A stretch of 64,000 nt of DNA, taken from NCBI GenBank assembly GCA_964385405.1, contig CAYLOT010000008.1, forward strand, positions 1-64,000, given 5' to 3'. Positions 45,319 through 53,527 of the stretch are shown piece after piece. Each line of letters opens with the position of its first letter. Within the stretch, counting starts at the first letter, position 1. A program made the translations under genes and the position numbers. This DNA comes from CAIZGX01 sp964385405. Lineage in GTDB: Bacteria; Bacteroidota; Bacteroidia; Flavobacteriales_D; Sanyastnellaceae. The notes below the pieces were generated by a model, which did no database searches, had not been told where the DNA came from, and worked only from the letters and a program-made list of their open reading frames with translations.

Positions 45319-45343
45319 AGTGCAAGGGAGCCGAACTCCGTTA

Positions 45344-45351
45344 CAAAAGTA
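45344..45351 (-). promoter_or_regulatory. Candidate -7 element TACTTTTG of bshA
   Basis: An exact TAnnTTTG match 25 bases before the bshA ATG, touching the stop codon of the preceding hydrolase gene. It would let bshA be transcribed on its own. Confidence 0.45.
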
Positions 45352-48300
45352 CTACGGTTTAACAGGAAACAGCTTGTAAATTTCTTCTTGTATTCGAGGG
45401 CGAATGCGTAAGTCGTTGATTTTCCAATTTTCAGAACTTGGACAATTCCGATTGCTTAAGAAAACGAAAACTGTTCCGTTTGCGGGGTCTGCCCAACAAA
45501 GCGTTCCGGTGAATCCGGAATGTCCAAAACTTTCATCGCTTGCAGAGGGCCCCGTTGCACCGCTCCATTTCGTGAACCCTGGCTTATCGAATCCGAGCCC
45601 TCTTCTGTTGTCTTTGAAATGACGAGCAGTAAACAAATCCATGGTTTCATGATGGAAAAACTCATGCGTTCCGTACGTTCCGTCGTTCAAGCACATCTGC
45701 ATAAGCGCAGCACAATCATTCGCATTACCGAACAATCCCGCATGTCCAGCAACTCCCCCCATTAAAGCCGCACCCTGGTCGTGAACATATCCGCGAACAG
45801 CCTGACGTCTCCATTTCGTATCTGTTTCGGTTTCAGCTATCATTCTGACAGGCCAATTCGCTTGAGGATTGTATCCCATAGAACGCAAGCCCATAGGCTT
45901 GTAAAAGGACTCATAAACGTATGCATCAAGAGACATTCCAGTAATTTTCTCTATCACCTTTTTGTAGTAGTAATACCCTAAATCACTGTACAAATAACCC
46001 TGATCTGGATTCAACCTTACGTCTAAGATTTCCTTGTAAATGGAATCGGTCATTTCCTTCGTGGTCCACATATCTGCACAAACCGGATTATTGCATTTAT
46101 CGGTATGTTCTTTCGATAAGCAATTGCCATCCCACTCTCCGCCATTCACGGTTAAATTGGTAAAATCTTTCCAAGCTGGCAGTCCAGCAGTATGCGACAA
46201 CATACGCTTTAACTGCATCTTCGCATGCGAATGTCCTTCAGGAAAATCAATGTATTCGCCTATGGTCTTCTCTACGTCTATCTTTCCTTCATCTACTAAT
46301 TTCATTAACGCCAAAGTCGTTGAAAGCATTTTTGTCACAGACGCAAGGTCATAAATCGAGCTTTCAGACACTTTCTGTGTCTTTGCCTTGTCTAGGTATC
46401 CAAAACTCTTGTTGTAAAGAATAACGCCGTCCTTCGCGATTAAAACACGGCATCCGGGGTAAGCACCTTGATCCAACCCTTCCTTCACGATCTCATCGAC
46501 CTTCGAAAATAAATTTGTTTCACTTCCGGCTACTTCGGTTGGAGCATTGGCCATCATGTCTTCCACATAGACACTGCTGTTTCCATTCGTCTGAGAAATA
46601 CTCGAAACAAAATTGAACCAACCTGTTTGAGAAGGTTTTAAGTAGCGCATCCTTCCGGCAGTGTGAAATACTTTACCTTGTCCCTCTTTGAATTTCGTTC
46701 CAACAGACACCGGAAGTTTTCCTTGAAATGGAATAATTCCACAAATAGCGTCAGCGGTTACCTGTTGGGTTAAATCGTCTGGCTGATAAGCGACCACGAA
46801 TGAATTTACTCCATTCCAATCCGATTTTTCAAGGGCATAAGGACATGCGAACATGACTACTGTTGTCGTGAAGTGCTCAGCAATTTTCTCCGTAGCACGC
46901 GTGCCTTGTGTTGTGATACCAAAATTTGTGTTTGCCTTATTGGTAGTTCCTAAAAATGCAACCAACACATCGGTGCAATTTTCTTTCATTTTTGAAATGA
47001 CCGATTGTATTTCAGCGTCGGTGCATTCCTTTCCTAAAGAATGAATCTCTGCCGCTTTGTACTGATCGATGCTCTTCGCAAAGGCACAATTTACATCATC
47101 GCCGATAATTACAACGCCCAATGGCCTCTGCCATTTGTCAGTGTCTTCGTATGGGATTTTACTTTCTGAGATCACTGTAATTGAACTCTCAATGCACCGT
47201 CTGCGTAAAGCTGTAGCGTATGGTAAATTCAAATCATTTGAAATACCCTTGATCGGAATTGGCTTAAACTTATGAGCACCCACACGCTCTTTCGCTTTCA
47301 AAACCTTAAGCGCTTTCGCTGTAATTTCTTCTTCGGTAATTCGTCCTTGCTGAATTGCTTCTTTCACTTTTTGAATAGCCAAAGGCACATTCAGAGGAAA
47401 CAGCACTACATCATTACCGGCTATCAGTGCGCGCACGTCAGCCTCGCCAGATGGAAAATACTTCGCTACACCATCCATATTCATAGCATCTGTTAACACC
47501 AGGCCTTCAAACTTCAAGCTATCGCGCAGCAATCCGGTGATAATATTTTTCGAAAGTGTACTTGGCACGTGTGCTTCTTTCTCGAATTCAGGAAGCGAAA
47601 GATGCGCGACCATAACACTTGCCAATCCGTTTTCAAACATAGTTCTGTAAGGCTTGAATTCATTGGAAGAAAGCTGAGCGTAATTTTTATTTACAACTGG
47701 AAGTTCCTTGTGCGAATCGGCATCTGTGTCTCCGTGTCCGGGGAAATGTTTTGCGTTCGCCAACACACCATTTTCCTGCATGCCTTTCATGTAGGCCATT
47801 CCGCATGCGGTAACACGATCTGGATTTTCGCCGAATGAGCGATTTGAAATAACGGGATTCTTCGGATTTGAATTCACGTCAACAACCGGTGCGAAGTTCA
47901 TATGCACACCTATGCGTTTGCACTGGCGGGCGACTTCTTTTCCAAATTCGTAAATGAGTTTTTCATCCATGGAAGCACCCAATGTCATGGCACGAGGGAA
48001 TGATATGGTACTGTCTAAACGCATGCCCAACCCCCACTCCGCATCAATGCCAATAAGCAGGGGTATTCTAGATTTCGATTGAAACCGATTCGTCAATTTT
48101 GCTTGTCGAACAGGACCTCCTTGAAAGAAAATTACTCCGCCAATTCCATTGTTTTTGATAAGCGTCTCAATCTGCGTGGGATTATATGATTCTTTCTTCT
48201 CGTCGCTCCATGCCGCCACCATAAAGAGCTGTCCAATTTTTTGATCGAGGGTGAGGGTTTTGATTAGGCTATCGGACCAGGATTCTTTGAAAGTCGCTGT

Positions 48301-48450
48301 GCGAGATTCTTCGAAAGATGCTTCGCAAGACGCTGCGCGAAATTCTTCGAAAGATGCTTCGAAAGATGCTTCGCAAGTTTTAAAGATTGGACGAAATGCG
48401 AAAAGTAAAATCACTAACGCGAGAACAGGCCATTTCAAAAATTTCTTCAT
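45352..48450 (-). CDS. Fusion of GH3 beta-N-acetylhexosaminidase (NagZ-like) and class C beta-lactamase-type serine hydrolase
   Basis: A 1032-residue protein. A signal/anchor segment (1-22) is followed by a repeat-coded insert (about 25-58, Glu-Ala-Ser-Phe tetrapeptides). The GH3 domain (about 60-390) has KHFPGHGDTDADSHKELPVV with the NagZ His/Asp loop, and VLTDAMNMDGVA with the nucleophile Asp. A GH3 C-terminal domain follows (about 400-610). The beta-lactamase domain (about 640-1030) has SSIYDLASVTKMLSTT with the SxxK Ser-Lys, then YSDLGYYYY and FGHSGFTG. It should trim GlcNAc from muropeptides in the periplasm, and the second domain may act on peptide or ester bonds. Known as a combined architecture in this phylum. 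Confidence 0.92.
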   Translation of the reverse strand: MKKFLKWPVLALVILLFAFRPIFKTCEASFEASFEEFRAASCEASFEESRTATFKESWSDSLIKTLTLDQKIGQLFMVAAWSDEKKESYNPTQIETLIKNNGIGGVIFFQGGPVRQAKLTNRFQSKSRIPLLIGIDAEWGLGMRLDSTISFPRAMTLGASMDEKLIYEFGKEVARQCKRIGVHMNFAPVVDVNSNPKNPVISNRSFGENPDRVTACGMAYMKGMQENGVLANAKHFPGHGDTDADSHKELPVVNKNYAQLSSNEFKPYRTMFENGLASVMVAHLSLPEFEKEAHVPSTLSKNIITGLLRDSLKFEGLVLTDAMNMDGVAKYFPSGEADVRALIAGNDVVLFPLNVPLAIQKVKEAIQQGRITEEEITAKALKVLKAKERVGAHKFKPIPIKGISNDLNLPYATALRRRCIESSITVISESKIPYEDTDKWQRPLGVVIIGDDVNCAFAKSIDQYKAAEIHSLGKECTDAEIQSVISKMKENCTDVLVAFLGTTNKANTNFGITTQGTRATEKIAEHFTTTVVMFACPYALEKSDWNGVNSFVVAYQPDDLTQQVTADAICGIIPFQGKLPVSVGTKFKEGQGKVFHTAGRMRYLKPSQTGWFNFVSSISQTNGNSSVYVEDMMANAPTEVAGSETNLFSKVDEIVKEGLDQGAYPGCRVLIAKDGVILYNKSFGYLDKAKTQKVSESSIYDLASVTKMLSTTLALMKLVDEGKIDVEKTIGEYIDFPEGHSHAKMQLKRMLSHTAGLPAWKDFTNLTVNGGEWDGNCLSKEHTDKCNNPVCADMWTTKEMTDSIYKEILDVRLNPDQGYLYSDLGYYYYKKVIEKITGMSLDAYVYESFYKPMGLRSMGYNPQANWPVRMIAETETDTKWRRQAVRGYVHDQGAALMGGVAGHAGLFGNANDCAALMQMCLNDGTYGTHEFFHHETMDLFTARHFKDNRRGLGFDKPGFTKWSGATGPSASDESFGHSGFTGTLCWADPANGTVFVFLSNRNCPSSENWKINDLRIRPRIQEEIYKLFPVKP
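48281..48376. repeat. 12-bp tandem array, eight units, in frame near the hydrolase start
   Basis: Eight contiguous 12-base units from 48281 to 48376, consensus GATGCTTCGAAA, each a 9-base mini-palindrome (CTT-cga-AAG or CTT-cgc-AAG) and a 3-base separator (ATG, ATT, ACG). On the coding strand they give the tetrapeptide Ala-Ser-Phe-Glu and variants just after the signal segment. The unit GATTCTTCGAAA (48305-48316) is identical to the first unit of 35379-35438. Confidence 0.88.
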
Positions 48451-48527
48451 GAGTTAAATTTATTCCCACGAAGAATAGAACTGAAACTGTGCCAGGCTAT
48501 TTTACAACATTGAAATGTGAATGAGCG

Positions 48528-49277
48528 TTACACCAACTTTAGCTCAATAGCCTTTCTGGCTTGAACCATTAAAAAAGTAAATTGTTCTTCTTCTGTTAGA
48601 TGAGAATTGTCTAAAACAATTGCATCTGCGGCTTGGCGCAGAGGATCTGCAGAGCGCGTAGTATCTTGAAGATCGCGTTGCGCAATGTTCTCACGTACAT
48701 CTTCCATTGAAATGTTTACGCCGTTATTTTTCAGTTGAAGAAATCTTCTTTGAGCGCGAACCTCAGCATCTGCCGTCATAAAAACTTTCAATTCGGCATT
48801 TGGAAGAACCACAGTACCAATGTCTCTGCCATCCATAACAACCCCACCATTCTCGGCCATACGCTGCTGAATACGCACCAATTTTTCGCGAACTTCTTTA
48901 ATTGCACTAATTGATGACACATGTGCACTTACTTGCATGCTACGAATTTCCTTATCTACACAGGTTCCATTTAAATATGTTTCAATTTCCTGAGTATCTG
49001 AATTGTACTTGAACTGAATCAGAATAAGGTGAAGTGATTCGACCAACATCTTTTCATCTATTTCGCCCTTGCTTTGAATATAGCCATGTTCCAAGGCGTA
49101 ATAAGTAACCGCTCTGTACATTGCTCCTGAATCTATGTAGATGTAATTCAAGTTTTTCGCTATAGCTCTTGCTAAGGTACTTTTTCCACAAGAAGAATAG
49201 CCGTCAATGGCAATGTTAATTTTATTGGTCACTTGGTCAGGGAATTGAAGCCTCGAATTTACAATGCATCGTCGCAA
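48528..49277 (-). CDS. cmk: Cytidylate kinase
   Basis: A 249-residue protein as drawn from the only upstream ATG. The family start is nearer the GTG at 49230-49232 (VTNKINIAIDGYSSCGKSTLA), which would give 234 residues and is equally likely. The P-loop GYSSCGKST, IDSGAMYRAVTYYAL, VVMDGRDIGTVVLPNAELKVFMTAD (the CMP-binding Arg/Asp) and a LID segment with REN-AQRDLQDTTRSADPLRQA are all present. It phosphorylates CMP and dCMP in the cytosol. It heads the minus-strand group cmk, hydrolase, bshA, 43622. Confidence 0.94.
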   Translation of the reverse strand: MRRCIVNSRLQFPDQVTNKINIAIDGYSSCGKSTLARAIAKNLNYIYIDSGAMYRAVTYYALEHGYIQSKGEIDEKMLVESLHLILIQFKYNSDTQEIETYLNGTCVDKEIRSMQVSAHVSSISAIKEVREKLVRIQQRMAENGGVVMDGRDIGTVVLPNAELKVFMTADAEVRAQRRFLQLKNNGVNISMEDVRENIAQRDLQDTTRSADPLRQAADAIVLDNSHLTEEEQFTFLMVQARKAIELKLV

Positions 49278-49493
49278 AACACCAAGTTTTATTTCAAATT
49301 ATAACAATATTATACTTACACGAGGAACACGAGCGGCTGTGTTGAGGTCTGTTCGCCGGTTATGACATTGAACTATTCGAAAGACGCATGCACGTGCGGG
49401 CAAATGAAAGTGAAGCACCAAGAAATTATTCGCCATTTTCTCCGTTGATGAACCATTCAGTTTCTTCCCTGTACAGCATGAAAAATTCAAGTT

Positions 49494-50342
49494 ATGCTGA
49501 CTTCTTTTCTTCAATTCTTTCAAAGCGACGGAAGACACTTTCAAATTGTCTCGCAAACTATTTTCGTTTGCATCGGTATCCTCTTCCTGCGTTGGGATTA
49601 TTCGTTCACTTCTATGTTGCTCACCTTTGGTGTTGCACTTTCCACGCAGCTCATCGGTATTTATTTCTTGAAACTTCCGATGCATTCCATCAAGAGTGCA
49701 CTCATTACAGCATTCGGATTAACCTTGCTATTCAAAAGCAACGAACCGCTGCTCTATGCTTTAGCCGCTGCCATTGCCATTGGACAAAAACTCATCTTAA
49801 AGATTCGCGGACAACATCTTTTCAATCCAGCTAACGTTGGAATTATAGCAGTGATTCTTTTTACACAAAAAGCATGGATCTCTCCAGCCCAATGGGGCAA
49901 CAGCACGCTTATTGTGTTTGTTATTGGAACGGCAGGATTGGCAGTGCTTTCACGTGTAAAACGCATAGACACTGGACTCATTTTTATTGCCACCCTTTTC
50001 ACGTTGGAATACATGCGAACGATCGTTTATTTAGGTTGGAACTGGGAAGTGCTTTTCCACAAATTGTCTTCTGGAAGCATTTGGTTGTTTGCTCTTTTCA
50101 TGATTACCGACCCCATGACCATTCCAACGAATCGATTGGTTCGAATCATTTGGACGATGGCTGTTGCCTTCACTTCATTCTACCTTACAAATTTTTACTT
50201 CGTTACAGGAGCGCCGCTCTGGGCCTTGGTTTGCTTCACACCGCTTACACCATTACTCAATAAGTTTTTCCCTAGCAAAACATTTAACTGGATTCATTCA
50301 TCTCAAAAACAATTCAACCATGACACAAAGATTGCTTACTAA
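49494..50342 (+). CDS. RnfD/NqrB-like (NQR2/RnfD/RnfE family) membrane protein, orphan
   Basis: A 282-residue protein with about nine membrane helices. The repeated pattern SALITAFGLTLLFKSNEPLL with GQKLILKIRGQHLFNPANVGI (the K-RG-HLFNP loop), and the later SSGSIWLFALFMITDPMTIPTN, match the RnfD/NqrB membrane subunits of sodium- or proton-pumping oxidoreductases. I do not see the SGAT-type motif that carries the covalent FMN in those subunits, nor other rnf/nqr genes nearby. A stand-alone electron or flavin-related membrane protein is likely. The DUF2330 gene overlaps its end by 23 bases in another frame. Confidence 0.75.
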   Translation: MLTSFLQFFQSDGRHFQIVSQTIFVCIGILFLRWDYSFTSMLLTFGVALSTQLIGIYFLKLPMHSIKSALITAFGLTLLFKSNEPLLYALAAAIAIGQKLILKIRGQHLFNPANVGIIAVILFTQKAWISPAQWGNSTLIVFVIGTAGLAVLSRVKRIDTGLIFIATLFTLEYMRTIVYLGWNWEVLFHKLSSGSIWLFALFMITDPMTIPTNRLVRIIWTMAVAFTSFYLTNFYFVTGAPLWALVCFTPLTPLLNKFFPSKTFNWIHSSQKQFNHDTKIAY

Positions 50343-51867
50343 GGCAGCGGCACTGTTGGTGCTTCTATCTAGCTTGAACGCTTATTCCTTCTGTGGATTT
50401 TATGTCGCGAAAGCCGACGCCACACTCTTCAACAACAAAAGTGAAATCATTCTGGTTCGCGACGGAACGCGCACCTCGATTACAATGTCGAACGATTTCA
50501 AAGGCGACGTGCGCGATTTCGCCATGGTTGTGCCAGTTCCTGTTGTGCTTCAGGAAGGCGACATTAAGGTGGTTGACCGCAGAATTTTCGAAACACTCGA
50601 TGCTTATTCCTCTCCAAGATTGGTAGAGTATTACGACACAAATCCTTGTCAACAATACATACCAGAAGTCTCTGAGGCGAACTGGAGCACTGTTGTAACC
50701 TCCACAAATGTCGACAGTCGAATGATGTACGACATGGTTGAAGAAAAATTCAATGTGACCATTGAAGCCGAATATACTGTTGGCGAATATGATATAGCGC
50801 TACTTTCAGCCAAAGAAAGCACGGGATTGAAGAACTACTTGCTTCAAGAAGGTTACAAGATACCCGCTACTGCGGAAAGTGTTTTGGAGCCATACATTAA
50901 AAGCAATATGAAATTTTTTGTTGTAAAAGTAAACCTCGACAATCAGAAGAGCACTGGATTCGATTATTTGCGTCCCATTCAAATCAACTTCGACCATCCG
51001 AAATTCATGTTGCCTATTCGTCTCGGAATGGCAAATAGCACTGGCGAGCAGGACATGATTGTGTATGCTTTTACGAAGACGGGGCGTGTCGAATGCACCA
51101 ACTACAGAACGGTTAAAGTTCCTACAGATCGCAACATTCCATTGTACACGAAAGACATCTTTGGGGAATTTTATAAAAACCTATTTACTCGTGCTTATTC
51201 ACGCGAAGGAAAGAATGCTGTGATGTTGGAATACGCTTGGAACGTGACTCCAAGTTGGGGTGGAATGAAATGCGATCCATGTGTTGGGAATCCGCCTATA
51301 TACAATGACTTCGCAGAAGCTGGCGTTTGGTGGGCCGGTTGGAATTCTGCTTCACCCGTATTCTTCACGCGCTTACATGTGCGCTACAGCAATGCGAAAT
51401 TCCCTGCGGATTTAACGTTCCAGATTACACCAAACACCGAGAATTTTCAAGCGAGATATATCCTTACACATCCTGCTAGAGGTCCGTTCGACTGCGACGA
51501 AGCGCAACAATATTTAGAGTCTCTTCGCGCAAGAAGAAAAGTTGAAGTGGATGAACTCTATGCGCTTTCAGGTATTAAACCCAATGAAAGAAGCGACAAG
51601 TACATCAATGAATTCGTTTCATTCATGAAAGAAAAACCTTACGATACCATGCTAAAAGGTGAGGCATTGCCTTCAGGCAACTCTCCAATGGATCCGAGTG
51701 AGATTCAAGTAGACGAATCCTATATAAATTCAGACATGGAACCGAACGAAGCTTACCTGCAAAACAAAGAATCTGAAAATAGAAAAAAACCATGGGAAGT
51801 GCCTATCTTTCTTGGGTCTGTGGTAGGACTGGTTCTTTTTATTTCTCGAAAGCGAACTAAAAAATAA
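50320..51867 (+). CDS. DUF2330 family membrane-anchored protein
   Basis: A 515-residue protein from ATG 50320, where a signal peptide begins (MTQRLLTKAAALLVLLSSLNAYS). The earlier frame start lies inside the upstream gene. The mature start CGFYVAKADATLFNNKSEIILVRDGTRTSITM with FKGDVRDFAMVVPVP is the DUF2330 signature. A late CDPCVGNPP Cys pair and a C-terminal membrane helix with Arg/Lys tail (VPIFLGSVVGLVLFISRKRTKK) suggest a periplasmic or surface domain anchored by its C-terminus. Function unknown. Overlap with the RnfD-like gene implies a functional pair. Confidence 0.85.
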   Translation: MTQRLLTKAAALLVLLSSLNAYSFCGFYVAKADATLFNNKSEIILVRDGTRTSITMSNDFKGDVRDFAMVVPVPVVLQEGDIKVVDRRIFETLDAYSSPRLVEYYDTNPCQQYIPEVSEANWSTVVTSTNVDSRMMYDMVEEKFNVTIEAEYTVGEYDIALLSAKESTGLKNYLLQEGYKIPATAESVLEPYIKSNMKFFVVKVNLDNQKSTGFDYLRPIQINFDHPKFMLPIRLGMANSTGEQDMIVYAFTKTGRVECTNYRTVKVPTDRNIPLYTKDIFGEFYKNLFTRAYSREGKNAVMLEYAWNVTPSWGGMKCDPCVGNPPIYNDFAEAGVWWAGWNSASPVFFTRLHVRYSNAKFPADLTFQITPNTENFQARYILTHPARGPFDCDEAQQYLESLRARRKVEVDELYALSGIKPNERSDKYINEFVSFMKEKPYDTMLKGEALPSGNSPMDPSEIQVDESYINSDMEPNEAYLQNKESENRKKPWEVPIFLGSVVGLVLFISRKRTKK

Positions 51868-51872
51868 GACAC

Positions 51873-51903
51873 AAAAAAGGGCGACCGATGGTCGCCCTTT
51901 TTT
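51873..51903. terminator. Bidirectional intrinsic terminator between DUF2330 and GapDH genes
   Basis: A 14-bp perfect stem (51873-51886 with 51890-51903), core GGGCGACC/GGTCGCCC with a GAT loop. A and T runs on the two sides allow it to work for both convergent genes. Confidence 0.93.
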
Positions 51904-51918
51904 CTTCAACATAAAATA

Positions 51919-53379
51919 TTAATAGTACATACTACGACGAACCTTCGCAACATACTTCGCAAGACGAATTACTTGCTTGGTATATCCGAATTCATTGTCA
52001 TACCACACGTAAAGAACAATACCTTTTCCATCGTTCGATACAATTGTAGCTTGGCTGTCGTATACACTGCAGCAATCGTTTCCAACGATATCGCTAGAAA
52101 CCAACTCCTCGCTAATGCTGTAGAAAATTTGATTTACCAAATCACCTTCCAATGCCGCCTTGCGCACAACTGCGTTTACTTCTTCAACGGAAGTTGCCTT
52201 ATCGGTATAAACGTGAATGATTGCCAACGATCCGTTTGGAGTTGGTACGCGCACCGCGTTCGAAGTAAGCTTATTTGCTAATGCAGGAATAACCTTTGTA
52301 ACCGCCTTACCAGCGCCTGTCTCGGTAATTACCATGTTCACAGCAGCACTTCTTCCACGACGACTTTTCTTGTGCATGTTATCTAACAAGTTTTGGTCGT
52401 TCGTGTATGCATGAACCGTTTCAATGTGTCCCTTTTCAATTCCAAAAGAATCGAAAATGGTCTTTAAAATTGGAGAGATTGCGTTGGTTGTACAACTCGC
52501 TGCAGAGAAAATTGTTTCACTTTCAATGTCTAAATCGCGGTGATTGATTCCGTAGACGATGTTCGGAACTTCTTTACCTGGGGCAGTCAAAAGAACTTTG
52601 CTGATTCCATTCGCTTTCAGGTGAATGCTTAATGCTTCGCGATCTTTAAAAACACCGGTGTTATCGATTAGCAGCGCATCTTTGATTCCGTAAGCAGTAT
52701 AATCTACAGCACTTGGATCTTTCGCAGCAATCATGTAAATGCGTTGACCGTTTACGATTAAACATTTGTTTTCGTAATCAACGTCTACTGTTCCTTTGAA
52801 TCTTCCGTGAACCGAATCGTTCTCGAAAAGAGCAGCACGTTTTTTTATTGACAAGTCATCGTCCTCACGAGTAACGATGGCACGAAGACGAAGTTGCTGA
52901 CCGCTACCTGCTTGACGCACCAATTCGCGTGCAGCAAGGCGACCAATACGACCGAAACCAAATAAGACAACGTCTCTGGGCTCAATGTCTTTTCCTTCTT
53001 CCGTAAAATTCTGAAGCTTTTCCTCTAAGAACTCTCTCTGAGAGTTGAAGTGCTCGCGTGCTGCAGACCACTCGCTCGCTAATTTCCCGATATCTATTTT
53101 CGCTGGAGCAATGTCCATATTATACAATTCCGTAGCCAATTCAGCCGTGTGAAAAACGCTAATTGGTTTACCCACTACTTCAGCCGCATACTTGTGGAGA
53201 CGAAGAATTTCGGTGATGCGTGTATCTGCAAGGTGATTGCGGAAAAGCACCAATTCAATTGACTTTTCGAAAAGCAACTTCCCGACCATATGAGCAAGGT
53301 CTACTGCTGCCTTTTCTTGGTTCACATACACTGCCAGTTCATTGCTGTAAGTGTCGTTTGACAAGGGTTTGTTTGACAT
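51919..53379 (-). CDS. Glyceraldehyde-3-phosphate dehydrogenase, long N-extended form
   Basis: A 486-residue protein. Residues about 1-130 form a helical N-terminal extension (EKAAVDLAHMVGKLLFEKSI and so on). NAD binding begins at VVLFGFGRIGRLAARELVR (about 142). The active-site Cys is in SAASCTTNAISPIL (about 300), followed by TVHAYTNDQNLLDNMHKKSRRGRSAA, VTKVIPAL, SNAVRVPTPNGSLAI and the C-terminal VWYDNEFGYTKQVIRL. It oxidises glyceraldehyde-3-phosphate in glycolysis, or reduces the 1,3-bisphosphate in gluconeogenesis. Long forms like this occur in Bacteroidota and some Gammaproteobacteria. The role of the extension is unknown. Confidence 0.94.
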   Translation of the reverse strand: MSNKPLSNDTYSNELAVYVNQEKAAVDLAHMVGKLLFEKSIELVLFRNHLADTRITEILRLHKYAAEVVGKPISVFHTAELATELYNMDIAPAKIDIGKLASEWSAAREHFNSQREFLEEKLQNFTEEGKDIEPRDVVLFGFGRIGRLAARELVRQAGSGQQLRLRAIVTREDDDLSIKKRAALFENDSVHGRFKGTVDVDYENKCLIVNGQRIYMIAAKDPSAVDYTAYGIKDALLIDNTGVFKDREALSIHLKANGISKVLLTAPGKEVPNIVYGINHRDLDIESETIFSAASCTTNAISPILKTIFDSFGIEKGHIETVHAYTNDQNLLDNMHKKSRRGRSAAVNMVITETGAGKAVTKVIPALANKLTSNAVRVPTPNGSLAIIHVYTDKATSVEEVNAVVRKAALEGDLVNQIFYSISEELVSSDIVGNDCCSVYDSQATIVSNDGKGIVLYVWYDNEFGYTKQVIRLAKYVAKVRRSMYY

Positions 53380-53438
53380 AAAAAATTAATTTAAATGGTT
53401 GAATATTTTGTCCTGAAAATCATTTTATCAAGACGGCG

Positions 53439-53446
53439 CAAAGATA
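53439..53446 (-). promoter_or_regulatory. Candidate -7 element TATCTTTG of the GapDH gene
   Basis: An exact TAnnTTTG match 59 bases before the ATG at 53379, giving an ordinary leader length. Confidence 0.4.
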
Positions 53447-53468
53447 GTTGAAGCAAATGAACTTAATA

Positions 53469-53504
53469 TAAAAAAAACAGCCCTGCTCGAATGAAACAGG
53501 GCTG
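53469..53504 (-). terminator. Intrinsic terminator of the HtrA gene
   Basis: On the minus strand an 8-bp stem (53497-53504 with 53478-53485) with an 11-base loop is followed by eight T. It lies 24 bases past the stop codon at 53528. Confidence 0.85.
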
Positions 53505-53527
53505 ATTTCCATCAATAAAAACTGATA

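Noticed and set aside
49362..49448. A 28-codon plus-strand frame with a Cys-Thr-Cys motif between cmk and the RnfD-like gene
   Set aside because: No ribosome site, no promoter and no composition signal beyond chance for a gap of this size. Left out of the gene list.
49299..49685. Minus-strand frame of 128 codons between cmk and the RnfD-like gene
   Set aside because: It overlaps the start of the RnfD-like gene, has no domain or signal, and reads as the shadow of the plus-strand sequence.
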